Assembly (NCBI GenBank): GCA_030696345.1
Contig: JAUYSK010000020.1
Span: 1-53,868, forward strand
Reading direction: 5' to 3'
From: Azonexus sp.
GTDB taxonomy: Bacteria; Pseudomonadota; Gammaproteobacteria; Burkholderiales; Rhodocyclaceae
Length of the DNA stretch: 53,868 nucleotides
Every line of letters begins with the position of its first letter. The stretch's first letter is position 1. This document shows positions 12,901 to 24,768 of the stretch, piece by piece. Below the pieces are notes generated by a model that was not told where the DNA came from, made no database searches, and saw nothing but the letters and a program-made list of their open reading frames with translations. The position numbers and the translations under genes are program-made.

Positions 12901-13445
12901 CCCTGCGTTTCCTTGCGCCGCTCTTTGTAACGCGTAACGCCGGCAGCCTCTTCGAGGAAAACGCGCAGATCATCCGGCTTGGCCTCGATAATCCGCGAGA
13001 TCATGCCCTGACCAATGATGGCGTAGGCGCGAGGGCCTAGACCGGTGCCAAGGAAGAGATCGGTAATATCCTTGCGCCGGACCTTCAGGTTATTGATGAA
13101 ATAGTCCGACTGCCCTTGTCGAGTCAAAGTCCGCTTGACCGACAACTCCGTGTATTGCGACCACTGGCCGAGCGCCCGGCCGAGCAGGTTCTCGAAAATC
13201 AATTCAACAGATGCACGCGACACCGGCTTGCGGTTCGACGAGCCGTTGAAGATGACATCCATCATCGACTCACCACGCAATTCCGACGCCTTGGATTCGC
13301 CCAGCACCCAGCGCACGGCATCCATGATGTTGGATTTGCCGCAGCCATTGGGCCCTACGACGCCGACCAGTTGCCCAGGCAGGGCGACAGAAGTCGGATC
13401 GACGAAGGATTTGAAGCCGGCGAGTTTTAGTTTGGTGAGACGCAT
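9948..13445 (-). CDS. smc: Chromosome segregation protein SMC
   Basis: 1165 residues. The N-terminal ATPase half has Walker A GPNGCGKSN (about residues 31-39) and VRWVLGESKASELRGESMMDVIFNG. Two very long coiled coils (about 165-500 and 660-1000, full of Glu, Gln and Arg) flank a hinge near 510-650. The C-terminal half has the ABC signature LSGGEKALTAIALVFSMF and Walker B PFCLLDEVDAPLDDTN. SMC dimers with ScpA/ScpB compact and separate sister chromosomes. It is the first gene of a seven-gene minus-strand operon ending at 3762. The same order is known in other Proteobacteria with SMC rather than MukB. Confidence 0.97.
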
Positions 13446-13490
13446 GCCTGATTGCGGCGAGGAGGAATGACCCGGCCAAGAAGGGGGCCG

Positions 13491-13496
13491 TATAAT
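13491..13496 (+). promoter_or_regulatory. Probable -10 box before the deaminase gene
   Basis: A consensus TATAAT lies 51 bases upstream of the deaminase start in the 101-base divergent gap to smc. No good -35 is visible at the normal distance. The GC-rich inverted repeat just before it (CGGCC...GGCCG) may matter for control. Confidence 0.4.
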
Positions 13497-13546
13497 AACA
13501 TCGACGTATTTGATCGACTTCCCCGCGCTTAGGAGAGATCAGCCCG

Positions 13547-14020
13547 ATGAATCCTGATGACCAATTCCTCGCCCGCGCCATCGACTTGGCGCGCCAAGGC
13601 AGCGAAAGCGGCGAAGGCGGCCCTTTCGGCGCCGTGCTTGTCCGCGATGGAAAAATCATCGCCGAAGGCTGGAATCGTGTCGTCATCAGCCATGACCCGA
13701 CCGCCCACGCCGAAATCAGCGCCATCCGGACCGCCTGCGCCGCATCCGGCCAATTCCACCTGCACGGCTGCACCCTCTACGCCTCCAGCGAACCCTGCCC
13801 GATGTGCCTGTCCGCCGCCTACTGGGCGCGCATCGGCCGCATCGTATTTGCCAACAGCCGGGCCGAGGCAGCGGCCATCGGCTTTTGTGACGACGAGTTG
13901 TACGGCGAACTGAACCGCCACTTTTCGGCCCGCAGCATCATCATGGAACACCATCCGATGCCGGATGCACTGGCCCCGCTTGAACGCTGGGCAGCCAATC
14001 CGGGCCGCGTGCCCTACTGA
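13547..14020 (+). CDS. Nucleoside/nucleobase deaminase (guanine deaminase-like)
   Basis: 157 residues of the CDA superfamily. Zinc ligands and the catalytic Glu are seen in HAEISAI, and the second pair of ligands in PCPMC, both standard. The C-terminal IGFCDDELYGELN and the length resemble GuaD-type guanine deaminases rather than TadA, which carries a different arginine-rich tail. The reaction would be hydrolytic deamination of a purine base or nucleoside in the cytoplasm. A GGAG precedes the ATG. Divergent from smc, followed after 14 bases by a small conserved-looking gene. Substrate cannot be fixed by reading. Confidence 0.8.
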   Translation: MNPDDQFLARAIDLARQGSESGEGGPFGAVLVRDGKIIAEGWNRVVISHDPTAHAEISAIRTACAASGQFHLHGCTLYASSEPCPMCLSAAYWARIGRIVFANSRAEAAAIGFCDDELYGELNRHFSARSIIMEHHPMPDALAPLERWAANPGRVPY

Positions 14021-14034
14021 CCCGAAGCGCCTGA

Positions 14035-14352
14035 ATGCTCTCGGACTCAATTCCCCAGCGCGCCGAAACACTGCAAGTCCTGCGACTGATGGGCAACTTC
14101 GAACCGATCCTGATGCTGACCGGCGATGACGAAGGCTACGGCTCACGCTGGACGCTGTCGGGCCAGCAGATCCAACCGGCCATCGCCCGCTACCTGATGG
14201 AATCCGGTTTCATCGCCGACACCGGCAAAACCGAATTCGGCGCCAAGACGCTGACCCTGACCGAAACCGGCAGCCGGTTCCGCGAAAAAGGCCTGAACTG
14301 GTGGGCGGAACTGAGCTTTCTGCAGAAATTGAAGGTAATGCTGCTCGGCTAG
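14035..14352 (+). CDS. Small hypothetical protein
   Basis: 105 residues, soluble, not assigned to a family. Regular alternation of helix- and strand-forming stretches (AETLQVLRLMGNFEPILMLTG, IARYLMESGFIADTG, KTLTLTETGSRFREKGLNWW) hints at a winged-helix-like or phage-repressor-like small fold, but no motif proves it. It follows the deaminase by 14 bases and uses the same GC-rich codons as the chromosomal backbone, so it is probably native and cotranscribed. Confidence 0.6.
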   Translation: MLSDSIPQRAETLQVLRLMGNFEPILMLTGDDEGYGSRWTLSGQQIQPAIARYLMESGFIADTGKTEFGAKTLTLTETGSRFREKGLNWWAELSFLQKLKVMLLG

Positions 14353-14374
14353 ACGGTCGCGGAAGCAGCAAATC

Positions 14375-14755
14375 CTACTTGCTGCGGTCAACCCGGAAAA
14401 TCAGCCTATTTCCAAGTTTGTCCTCGCCCTTGCCCTCGAAGGAGCGGCAGGTAATCGCCGTCCAGCGGACCGGCATTTCCCGGCCGTCGCTGCAGCGGAC
14501 GACGCCTTTCCCGCTCTCACCCTCGCAACTGCCGGGCACCGGCGAATTGTCTGGCGGCGACATCAGCCCATCGCATTGCAGCCGCCCTGCCGGGTCGGCC
14601 AGGGCAAATCGGCCGCCGCCTTGCGTGTTGCCGGGGTAGGCCTTGCCGCGCAATTCGCCGGAGACATCGCTCAGACTGCCTCGGGCGTGATAGCCAAAGG
14701 CGCAGGCGGCCAGCAGCACCGGCAGAAAAAGGGCAATGAATACGGGTTTGTACAT
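14375..14755 (-). CDS. Putative lipoprotein
   Basis: 126 residues with a lipoprotein signal peptide: MYKPVFIALFLPVLLAAC, where LAAC is the lipobox and Cys18 should be lipidated. The mature part has several cysteines and glycine-rich stretches (GKAYPGNTQGGGRF, CSDGREMPVRWTAITCRSFEGKG), suggesting a small disulfide-bonded beta domain. Location is probably the outer membrane, periplasmic face. Convergent with the small hypothetical gene and divergent from dapC. Function unknown. Confidence 0.75.
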   Translation of the reverse strand: MYKPVFIALFLPVLLAACAFGYHARGSLSDVSGELRGKAYPGNTQGGGRFALADPAGRLQCDGLMSPPDNSPVPGSCEGESGKGVVRCSDGREMPVRWTAITCRSFEGKGEDKLGNRLIFRVDRSK

Positions 14756-14814
14756 AAGGCAGAATCAGCGTTTTCAGGGATAATTCACATTCTTACACCC
14801 ATTTGACGTTCGAC

Positions 14815-16005
14815 GTGAATCCACACCTCGCCCAACTCCAGCCCTACCCCTTCGAAAAGCTGCGCGCCCTGTTCGCCGGCGTTACCCCAAACCCGCAATA
14901 TAAAGAGATCAAGCTCTCGATCGGCGAGCCACAGCATCCGACGCCGACTTTCATCATGGAAGCGCTGGCCAATGGCCTGAATGGCCTGGCCAACTACCCG
15001 ACGACGCCGGGCGTTCCGGCCTTGCGCCAAGCAATAGCTGCCTGGTGCCAGCGCCGCTACGGGCTTGAACTGAACGCCGAGACCGAGATTCTTCCGGTCA
15101 ACGGGTCCAGAGAGGCGCTTTTTTCATTGGCGCAAACGGTCATCGATCCAAGCCGCGGCTACGTGCCGCTGGTCGTCAGCCCCAACCCGTTCTATCAAAT
15201 TTACGAAGGCGCCGCTTACCTCTCCGGCGCCGAGCCGCGTTTCCTGAACAATTTGCCGGATAACGGCTTCGCCTTCGATTTCGCCAGCCTGTCGGAAGAG
15301 GAATGGGCCCGCGTACAGCTGTTCTACGTCTGCTCACCGGGCAACCCGACCGGCAAGGTGCTGTCGCTGGACGATTGGAAATCGCTCTTCGCGCTGTCCG
15401 ACAAGTACGGTTTCGTCATCGCGTCCGACGAGTGCTATTCGGAAATCTACTTCGACGAAGCCAACCCGCCCATCGGCGGCCTCCAGGCGGCCAAGCTGCT
15501 CGGCCGTTCCAATGAGCGGCTGGTCATGCTTTCCAGCCTGTCGAAGCGCTCCAACGTACCCGGCATGCGCTCCGGTTTTGTTGCCGGCGATGCGGCGATC
15601 ATGAAGAATTTTCTGCTCTACCGCACCTACCACGGCTGCGCCATGGCGCCTCCGACGCAGACAGCTTCCATCGCTGCCTGGAACGACGAGGCGCATGTGC
15701 TGGACAACCGCAACCAGTACCGCGATAAGTTCGCCGCCGTCACGCCCCTGATTGCCGAGGTTCTCGGCACCGAGATGCCCGATGCCGGCTTCTACCTTTG
15801 GGCGAAGACACCAATTGCCGATACCGAATTCGCCCGTGGCCTGCTCGAACACTATAATGTCGTGGTCCTGCCCGGCAGCTTCCTGGCCCGCGAAACCGGC
15901 GGCGTCAATCCGGGTGAAAATTTCATACGCATCGCGCTGGTCGCCTCGCTGGAAGAATGCCTCGACGCCGCCCGGCGCATCCGTCAATTTGCCCAACAAC
16001 TTTAA
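14815..16005 (+). CDS. dapC: Succinyldiaminopimelate transaminase
   Basis: About 396 residues of the class I/II aminotransferase fold. LSIGEPQHPTP at the N-terminus and the lysine-containing SSLSKRSNVPGMRSGFVAGD (PLP Schiff-base lysine in SLSKRS) mark the active site; CSPGNPTGKVL and DECYSEIYF are PLP-contacting loops. It converts N-succinyl-2-amino-6-ketopimelate with glutamate to N-succinyl-LL-diaminopimelate in lysine and cell-wall synthesis. No ATG is available; candidate starts are TTG at 14803 and GTG at 14815. I prefer GTG because it gives the N-terminus MNPHLAQLQPYPF usual for the family. Directly upstream of dapD. Confidence 0.9.
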   Translation: MNPHLAQLQPYPFEKLRALFAGVTPNPQYKEIKLSIGEPQHPTPTFIMEALANGLNGLANYPTTPGVPALRQAIAAWCQRRYGLELNAETEILPVNGSREALFSLAQTVIDPSRGYVPLVVSPNPFYQIYEGAAYLSGAEPRFLNNLPDNGFAFDFASLSEEEWARVQLFYVCSPGNPTGKVLSLDDWKSLFALSDKYGFVIASDECYSEIYFDEANPPIGGLQAAKLLGRSNERLVMLSSLSKRSNVPGMRSGFVAGDAAIMKNFLLYRTYHGCAMAPPTQTASIAAWNDEAHVLDNRNQYRDKFAAVTPLIAEVLGTEMPDAGFYLWAKTPIADTEFARGLLEHYNVVVLPGSFLARETGGVNPGENFIRIALVASLEECLDAARRIRQFAQQL

Positions 16006-16020
16006 ACAGAGAGAACACCC

Positions 16021-16839
16021 ATGACTCATCCGCTACAAGCCATCATCGAAGAACTCTGGGAACGCCGCACCGAGTTGTCCCCGCAATCCCCGGTCGACAC
16101 CGTGGCCGCCATTAACCAGGTCGTTGGCATGCTGGATTCCGGCGCGTTGCGCGTCGCCGAAAAAATCAATGGCGAGTGGGTCACCCACCAGTGGATCAAG
16201 AAGGCCGTTCTGCTCTCCTTCCGCGTCCGCGACAACCGCGTTCAGGAAAGTGGCGATGTTCGTTTCTACGACAAGGTCGACACCAAGTTCGAAGGCTGGA
16301 CTGAAGAGCAATTCCGTCAGGGCGGCTTCCGTGTCGTGCCGGGCACCATCGTCCGCAAGGGCTCCTACGTTGCCAAGAACGCCGTACTGATGCCGTCCTT
16401 CGTGAACATCGGTGCCTACGTTGATGAAGCCACCATGGTCGATACCTGGGTGACCGTCGGCTCCTGCGCGCAGATCGGCAAGAACGTGCACCTCTCCGGT
16501 GGCGTCGGTATCGGTGGCGTCCTTGAGCCGCTGCAGGCCAACCCGACCATCATCGAAGATAACTGCTTCATTGGCGCCCGTTCGGAAGTCGTCGAAGGCG
16601 TCATCATCGGTGAAAACTCCGTACTTTCCATGGGCGTCTATATCGGCCAGAGCACACCGATCTATGATCGCGAAACTGGTGAAGTCACCTACGGCAGCGT
16701 CCCACCGGGTTCCGTTGTCATCAGCGGCACCTTGCCGAAGGCCAACGGCGCCTACAGCCTCTATGCTGCTATCATCGTCAAGAAGGTCGACGCGCAAACC
16801 CGCTCGAAGACCAGCATCAATGAACTGCTGCGCCCTTAA
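16021..16839 (+). CDS. dapD: Tetrahydrodipicolinate N-succinyltransferase
   Basis: 272 residues, the usual DapD length. A helical N-terminal domain is followed by a left-handed beta-helix of hexapeptide repeats (about residues 105-220: [47 protein letters not shown]). It adds succinyl from succinyl-CoA to tetrahydrodipicolinate, giving the substrate for DapC's step. AGAGAG precedes the ATG. The coupling of dapC, dapD and dapE here makes the succinylase branch of lysine synthesis nearly complete within 4.4 kb. Confidence 0.96.
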   Translation: MTHPLQAIIEELWERRTELSPQSPVDTVAAINQVVGMLDSGALRVAEKINGEWVTHQWIKKAVLLSFRVRDNRVQESGDVRFYDKVDTKFEGWTEEQFRQGGFRVVPGTIVRKGSYVAKNAVLMPSFVNIGAYVDEATMVDTWVTVGSCAQIGKNVHLSGGVGIGGVLEPLQANPTIIEDNCFIGARSEVVEGVIIGENSVLSMGVYIGQSTPIYDRETGEVTYGSVPPGSVVISGTLPKANGAYSLYAAIIVKKVDAQTRSKTSINELLRP

Positions 16840-16869
16840 GCTACACACCACGGACCCGGAGGTCTTTCG

Positions 16870-20082
<3,213 letters not shown>

Positions 20083-20086
<4 letters not shown>

Positions 20087-20952
20087 CCAGGCTATACGAA
20101 TTACCCAGCCCGTTCGAAACCGAAACAGGCACGGTAATGATGCTGGAGCCAAACTGGGCCAATGCCGGCGAGTTGCGCGCCCAGTTGCTCGACGAGAGCT
20201 ACCCCAAGCCCTTCGTTATTGACGACGGTAAGTCGCGCTTTCTCTACTTCAACGTCCGGTTGATGCAGAGCGAGATGTCACTCAAGACGCCGAACGACTT
20301 GGCGCTGCGGTACACGCAGAAAATGATGGGATTTCTGCTCTTTCATCCTCGCCCGAAACGCATCGAGCTGATCGGTCTCGGTGGCGGCTCGCTGATCAAG
20401 TTCTGTTACCACAAGATGCCCGGCACGCAACTGACCGCGGTTGAACTCGATGCCGACGTGATCGCTTTCCGCGATACCTTCCAGCTCCCCGAAGATGGCC
20501 CTCGCCTGCAAATCCTGAATGCGGATGGCGCCGAATACCTTGAGAAAACAGAAAAAGGCATCGACATCCTGCTCGTCGACGCTTTCGATAAGACCGGCTT
20601 TGCACCCAGCCTGGCCAATCGCGAATTCTTCGAGAACGCCTTCGCCAAACTCGCCGGCAACGGCATTCTGGTCATCAATCTGGCTGGCGAAAAGGAAACC
20701 TACGCCGGTCTGATCGGCGAGGCGATGCATGTTTTTGATGATCAGGTGATCGTCATCTCGGTGCCGGAAGATGGCAACCACATCCTCTACGCCTTCAAGG
20801 AACGCTATTTCGAGCCGCGCTGGCGCTGGCTGCACAACTACGCCAAGGAACTCCGCGCCAAGTTCGGCCTCGATTTCCCGGCCTTCGTGCAAAAGATGGA
20901 ACGCTCGACCAAACTCGGCCTCGCCCGCCGTGAAGCGCTGCGCGGCCGCTGA
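20083..20952 (+). CDS. Spermidine synthase-like methyltransferase-fold protein
   Basis: 289 residues with the polyamine-synthase Rossmann core: IELIGLGGGSLIKFCYHKMPGTQLTAVELD corresponds to the GGG aminopropyl-donor loop, followed by DGAEYLEKTEKGIDILLVDAFDK. Full SpeE carries GGGDG; here the loop is GGGSL, so true spermidine synthase activity is uncertain. The start is ambiguous: TTG at 20083 overlaps the prmB stop (TTGA), and the first ATG is at 20137. I keep the TTG because of the coupling. It is the last gene of the dap-pilU-prmB block and converges on a small lipoprotein gene four bases away. Confidence 0.75.
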
Positions 20953-20955
20953 CAA

Positions 20956-21159
20956 CTACTTTTCAGCGCCCGCCTGCTCAGCGCGCTGCTGCGTCTGTTG
21001 GTTGGCCTGATCCAGCTTCTGCTGAAACTGCTGCATGTTCTTCTGCCCCTGCTCCATCTCCTGTTTTTTGAGCGAAGCGGCCGTTGCCGCCGTCCCCACA
21101 GTCTCGACGCCGCAGGCTGTGAGCGAAAGAATCGCCAACAGGATGAATACTGTTTTCAT
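20956..21159 (-). CDS. Small lipoprotein with coiled-coil
   Basis: 67 residues. MKTVFILLAILSLTAC is a lipoprotein signal with lipobox LTAC. The mature part is a short alanine-rich stretch and then a glutamine-rich amphipathic helix (KKQEMEQGQKNMQQFQQKLDQANQQTQQ), likely a coiled coil. AAGGAG lies 8 bases before the ATG. It may be cotranscribed with pepD, whose stop is 19 bases upstream. Function unknown. Confidence 0.75.
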   Translation of the reverse strand: MKTVFILLAILSLTACGVETVGTAATAASLKKQEMEQGQKNMQQFQQKLDQANQQTQQRAEQAGAEK

Positions 21160-21178
21160 GAAGCAATCTCCTTGTTTC

Positions 21179-22645
21179 TCAACGGACCTCGGCGAGAATC
21201 GCCTTCAGCAAGGTCCAGCAACGGTCGACCGAAGCAATCTCGACCGACTCCCCCGGCGCATGTGCGCCGCGAATGGTCGGGCCAAATGAAACGATATCCA
21301 GCTCCGGATATTTGGCCCCTATGATGCCGCACTCCAGCCCGGCATGGATAACCTGCACGCTGGATTCGGCGTCGAAATCGCGCTTGAAAACAGCCTGGCA
21401 CATCGCCAGCAAGGGGGAAGCCGGGTTCGGTGCCCAACCCGGGTAATAGCCCGATTTCTCAGCCAACGTGCCACTCAGCGCAAACAGGCTGATGATCTCG
21501 TTGGCCAGCGCCATGCTGCCGCTATCGAGCAATGAACGCACCATGAAGTTGCACGATCCACCATTCGGGTGCAGATCGACCATGCCGAGATTGTTGGAAG
21601 TCTCGACCACACCCGGCACCTGCCGGCTCATCCGGCGAACACCATGTGGCGCCGCATGCAGCGATGCCAGCCAGATCGCCTGCTCTGTCACAGACATCAC
21701 CTGCCCTGCTTCCCAAGGCGCCGATTCGAGGCACAAACCTTCGTCGATACCGCTTAACTCCTGGCGCAAAAGCAATTGCACTTCGCTCAGCAATGCAGGC
21801 AAACGCGTGTACGCTTCGACCGGCAAGGCGATAGTTGCAAAAGCCTCTCGCGGCAAAGCGTTTCGCGCCGAGCCTCCCTGCAGTTCGATCAGCCGCAGCG
21901 GGAATTTGGCTTCCAGATCGCGCAGCACCCGAACCAGCAACTTGATGGCATTGCCACGCTCTTCATGAATATCGACCCCGGAATGTCCGCCGCGAAGACC
22001 GCGCAGCACAACTCTGCACACCTGATAGCTGGCCGGCAAACGCTCCGCAGCACCGGCTCGCTCGACATTCACATCCAGCCCACCAGCGCAGCCAAGGTAG
22101 AACTCGCCCCATTCCTCTGTATCGAGGTTAAGCATCAGGCTGCCTTGCAGAACGCCCGGCGCCAACCCACGCGCGCCGCCCATGCCGGCTTCTTCATCGA
22201 TCGTCAATAGTGCTTCAAGCGGGCCGTGCATAAGGTTATTGTCTTCCATAGCAGCCAAAATCAGCGCCACGCCAATTCCGTTATCTGCCCCCAGCGTCGT
22301 TCCCTCGGCTACCAGCCAGCCATCACGCAATACCGGCCGGATCGGGTCTGAAGAAAAATCATGGCGGCTATCTGCATTCTTCTGGCAAACCATATCAAGG
22401 TGCGCCTGCAGAACAACGCCCGGAAAGGCCTCGCGCCCAGCACTGGCCGACTTGCGCAAAATCAGGTTCCCGGCAGCGTCTACCGCAGCACTCAGCCCCC
22501 GTGCCTCAGCCCAGTCCTTCAAGGCATCGCGCAGAGCCGCCTCATGTTTGGAAGCACGGGGAATCGCGCAGAGCGTGGCAAAATGCGCCCAGACAATCGA
22601 CGGTTGCAGGCCGGAAAACACTGAATCGCTCACCGATGATGACAT
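21179..22645 (-). CDS. pepD: Aminoacyl-histidine dipeptidase (peptidase D)
   Basis: About 488 residues, M20 family. Motifs: VVLQAHLDMVCQKN (metal His and Asp), GTTLGADNGIGVALILAAME (second metal Asp), ALLTIDEEAGMGGARGL (catalytic Glu pair), and the dimerisation domain with LRGLRGGHSGVDIHEERGNAIKLL. It hydrolyses Xaa-His dipeptides such as carnosine in the cytoplasm. I start at 22645 because a GGAG precedes it and MSSSVSDSVFSGLQP is where family similarity begins; the open frame to 22801 runs back through a terminator and tRNA fragment and is not coding. Confidence 0.92.
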   Translation of the reverse strand: MSSSVSDSVFSGLQPSIVWAHFATLCAIPRASKHEAALRDALKDWAEARGLSAAVDAAGNLILRKSASAGREAFPGVVLQAHLDMVCQKNADSRHDFSSDPIRPVLRDGWLVAEGTTLGADNGIGVALILAAMEDNNLMHGPLEALLTIDEEAGMGGARGLAPGVLQGSLMLNLDTEEWGEFYLGCAGGLDVNVERAGAAERLPASYQVCRVVLRGLRGGHSGVDIHEERGNAIKLLVRVLRDLEAKFPLRLIELQGGSARNALPREAFATIALPVEAYTRLPALLSEVQLLLRQELSGIDEGLCLESAPWEAGQVMSVTEQAIWLASLHAAPHGVRRMSRQVPGVVETSNNLGMVDLHPNGGSCNFMVRSLLDSGSMALANEIISLFALSGTLAEKSGYYPGWAPNPASPLLAMCQAVFKRDFDAESSVQVIHAGLECGIIGAKYPELDIVSFGPTIRGAHAPGESVEIASVDRCWTLLKAILAEVR

Positions 22646-22660
22646 TTTGGCCACTCCAAA

Positions 22661-22697
22661 GAGAAAACCCCCGAGAGTCTTTCGACTTTCGGGGGTT
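22661..22697 (-). terminator. Rho-independent terminator between tRNA fragment and pepD
   Basis: On the minus strand a 14-bp stem with one mismatch (AACCCCCGAAAGTC / GACTCTCGGGGGTT) closes a GAAA tetraloop and is followed by TTTTC. It would end a transcript coming from the tRNA side before pepD. Confidence 0.8.
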
Positions 22698-22703
22698 AAA
22701 TTC

Positions 22704-22727
22704 TGGGGCGACTGATGGGGATCAAAC
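22704..22727 (-). other. tRNA-His-like 3' end, probable island attachment site
   Basis: Read on the minus strand this is GTTTGATCCCCATCAGT followed by CGCCCCA. Fitted to a tRNA it gives a T-loop, the 3' T-stem CCCAT, the acceptor strand CAGTCGC, discriminator C73 and CCA. C73 is special to tRNA-His. The sequence upstream (further right) does not continue as a tRNA, so only the 3' end is present, which is what integration of a mobile element at a tRNA gene leaves. The sharp change from GC-rich housekeeping genes to AT-richer accessory genes occurs here. Confidence 0.55.
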
Positions 22728-23030
22728 AACGCTCCAAAACTTAGTAATACAAACGAACACCGCAATTTTATTTTTAAATATACCAACAAAAGTACCAACA
22801 CATTTAGGCGGTGTGCCGAGTTCGACTATTTTACCAGTCAGATTGGACAAGAGCTGTCACACTCATCTCGCTACGGATCAATTGGGAGATGAACTTCCGC
22901 TGTACCCACTTTCAAGAAAACTCAATGCTGTAGCAAACTCCTTGTCGACGTTGGCCTTCTTGCGAATGACCACACCTCCTGCATCACGCGGCTGTCATGA
23001 GGATCCCTTCGTTAATCTCGCTGTCGAACC
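22728..23030. other. Gene-free stretch at the island edge
   Basis: AT-rich sequence containing two close copies of ACCAACA (part of TACCAACAAAAGTACCAACA at about 22781-22800), a pattern often seen at recombinase arm sites next to tRNA attachment sites. No open frame here looks real, and I see no integrase gene. A possible short remnant on the minus strand cannot be supported. Confidence 0.4.
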
Positions 23031-23348
23031 ATGACCCTCACCAAAGCAGACCTCGCGGAACAACTCTTCGACGGCGTTGGCCTCAACCACCGTGAGGCCA
23101 AGGAGATGGTTGAGGGATTTTTCAAAGAAATCTCGGACTGCCTGGAACGTCATGAAGACGTGAAACTGGCCGGCTTCGGCGTATTCAATACTCGTAGGAA
23201 AGCTGCACGACCAGGGCGCAATCCCAAGACAGGTGAAGAAACCCCCATTTCTGCTCGTCACGTCGTGACCTTTCACCCCAGTGGTTGCATCAAAGACTCT
23301 GTGGAGGCCAGTCCTCATCTGTCCCTCGACGAAGCGAAAGCTGCCTGA
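23031..23348 (+). CDS. IHF alpha-like DNA-bending protein
   Basis: 105 residues of the HU/IHF family, closest by eye to Ihf[51 protein letters not shown] and [25 protein letters not shown], including the [10 protein letters not shown] beta-arm with the intercalating proline. IHF bends DNA sharply and helps site-specific recombination and replication. As it is the first gene inside the putative attachment site, it is probably an element-encoded paralogue rather than the housekeeping ihfA, which normally follows pheT. The C-terminus ([20 protein letters not shown]) diverges from chromosomal IhfA. Confidence 0.85.
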   Translation: MTLTKADLAEQLFDGVGLNHREAKEMVEGFFKEISDCLERHEDVKLAGFGVFNTRRKAARPGRNPKTGEETPISARHVVTFHPSGCIKDSVEASPHLSLDEAKAA

Positions 23349-23749
23349 GCACAGGCAAGGACTCTCATTTGTTGTTTGAGAGCCGGGATTCGCTCGCTGC
23401 AACGTTTTTTTTAGCCGCGCTGTTGTTAGCAACGCAGTAAAAATGACCCTGGTCTGTGACGTACGTGCCGCATTGCAGCCATTGGTATTTTCAAGTTTCA
23501 GCGAATGTCGACTTACGGGCGCACGAACCTACTCAAACTATCAGTCAACAACGGTCTCTCAAGAATCAACCCAATACCGGACAATGGCTCTGTCCATATG
23601 ATTGTTGATTGATAAGGAGACCGGTATCGGATAATCTCCACGTCATTTAAAACCTTACAGGCGATTCAATGATGGCCGTAATATTTGAAATGACTCGGAC
23701 ACTTCTGCTCCTGAATATCTATTAGCCATCACAAGGTAGGACACGCTTC
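23349..23749. other. Intergenic region, no gene seen
   Basis: About 400 bases with no supported open frame. An inverted repeat ATACCGG / CCGGTAT (about 23573 and 23622) flanks a 40-base AT-rich segment. A TIR gene starts at the right edge with an AGGTAGGA ribosome binding site. Confidence 0.4.
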
Positions 23750-24655
23750 ATGACGAAGGTTGGAAAAGTATTTTTGTCTCATGCCAGTTGCGACAAACCA
23801 TTTGTTGATCGCCTGGCAGTTGACCTCGCAAAGCACTCCATTCCAGTCTGGTACGACAAACTCGACTTGAGAATCGGTGAGAGCGTTCCCGGGAAGATCA
23901 ATGATGGGATTGCTGACTCTAAATACTTTGCCATTGTTCTGTCCCCGGCTGCTATTAGCTCCAAGTGGGTTACCGAAGAATTGAACGCTGCGCTAATGAA
24001 ACAGGTCGCAAACGGTGGAACCTTCTTGCTTCCAATCCTGCTGAAGGACTGCAAAATTCCACCCCTCCTTGCTCATAGAAGGTACGCAGACTTCCGAAAT
24101 GACTATGACTCCGCTCTAAAGGAACTGCTATCCCTTTGGGGAAAAGACACCGCAGCGTGTGTTGCCGCCGACAAAGATGCCGTATTCCCTTGGCCAGACA
24201 TCGAAATGCCGGATGCAGAATTTGTCTATCTTCATTCAACTCGGTTTGACAAGTTCTTTCGAATGAGTTGTTCTTTGTCATGGACTGTACAGAAGACCAT
24301 TCAATACCTCACTGACACTTTGTCGCTCCCGTGGAACATTGAGCTTCCTAACGTCGGAATGAAGTGGAGCTTTTCTTATGGGATTCGTATGAACGGCAAG
24401 GGGCTTCCTCTGGCGACAACGTTGGCAGATGCCGGCATCTCGGTGGGAGATGTGCTACAAATTGGCATCAGTGGCACCTACCAAGATTTGTATGAGAAAG
24501 AACTCAAGGAAATGTGGGACGGATCCAAGATTTACATGATGACCACCGAGATAATGCAGCGGGGCGAATGGCTGAAGGCTCAAGTCGCGGTCAGGAAAAA
24601 TATGCCCCGTGACGATTTGAAGAAAATTGCTGATTCATGCTTCGCTCACGTCTAG
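23750..24655 (+). CDS. TIR domain protein with C-terminal ubiquitin-like domain
   Basis: 301 residues. Residues 5-130 are a TIR domain: KVFLSHASCDKPFVDRLAVDL (box 1), LDLRIGESVPGKINDGIADSKYFAIVLSPAAISSKW, and the catalytic-position glutamate E77 in SKWVTEEL. TIR domains of bacterial immunity cleave NAD. Residues about 165-250 look like a beta-grasp/ubiquitin-like (YukD-type) domain: a spaced VQKTIQYLTDTLSL, then SYGIRMNGKGLPLATTLADAGISVGDVLQIGI, matching the 'NGK-L...TL-AGI-GD-L' pattern. A helical end follows. The pairing suggests an NADase effector controlled through a ubiquitin-like module. The second domain is recognised by pattern only and could be another small alpha/beta fold. Confidence 0.8.
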   Translation: MTKVGKVFLSHASCDKPFVDRLAVDLAKHSIPVWYDKLDLRIGESVPGKINDGIADSKYFAIVLSPAAISSKWVTEELNAALMKQVANGGTFLLPILLKDCKIPPLLAHRRYADFRNDYDSALKELLSLWGKDTAACVAADKDAVFPWPDIEMPDAEFVYLHSTRFDKFFRMSCSLSWTVQKTIQYLTDTLSLPWNIELPNVGMKWSFSYGIRMNGKGLPLATTLADAGISVGDVLQIGISGTYQDLYEKELKEMWDGSKIYMMTTEIMQRGEWLKAQVAVRKNMPRDDLKKIADSCFAHV

Positions 24656-24768
24656 GCATTACATGCGATGGCCAACACTGCGCATATGGAACGAAGCCAG
24701 GTTAGCTATCTGACCAGCTTCAGACCTTAGTGGTTGCGCTGACCGACCCTCATAAAATGTAATTTCCC

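Noticed and set aside
22646..22801. N-terminal extension of pepD
   Set aside because: It would read through a terminator and the tRNA fragment; family similarity and the ribosome binding site start at 22645.
22800..23030. Integrase remnant beside the tRNA fragment
   Set aside because: The only short minus-strand frame (VVIRKKANVDKEFATALSF) has no recombinase signature.
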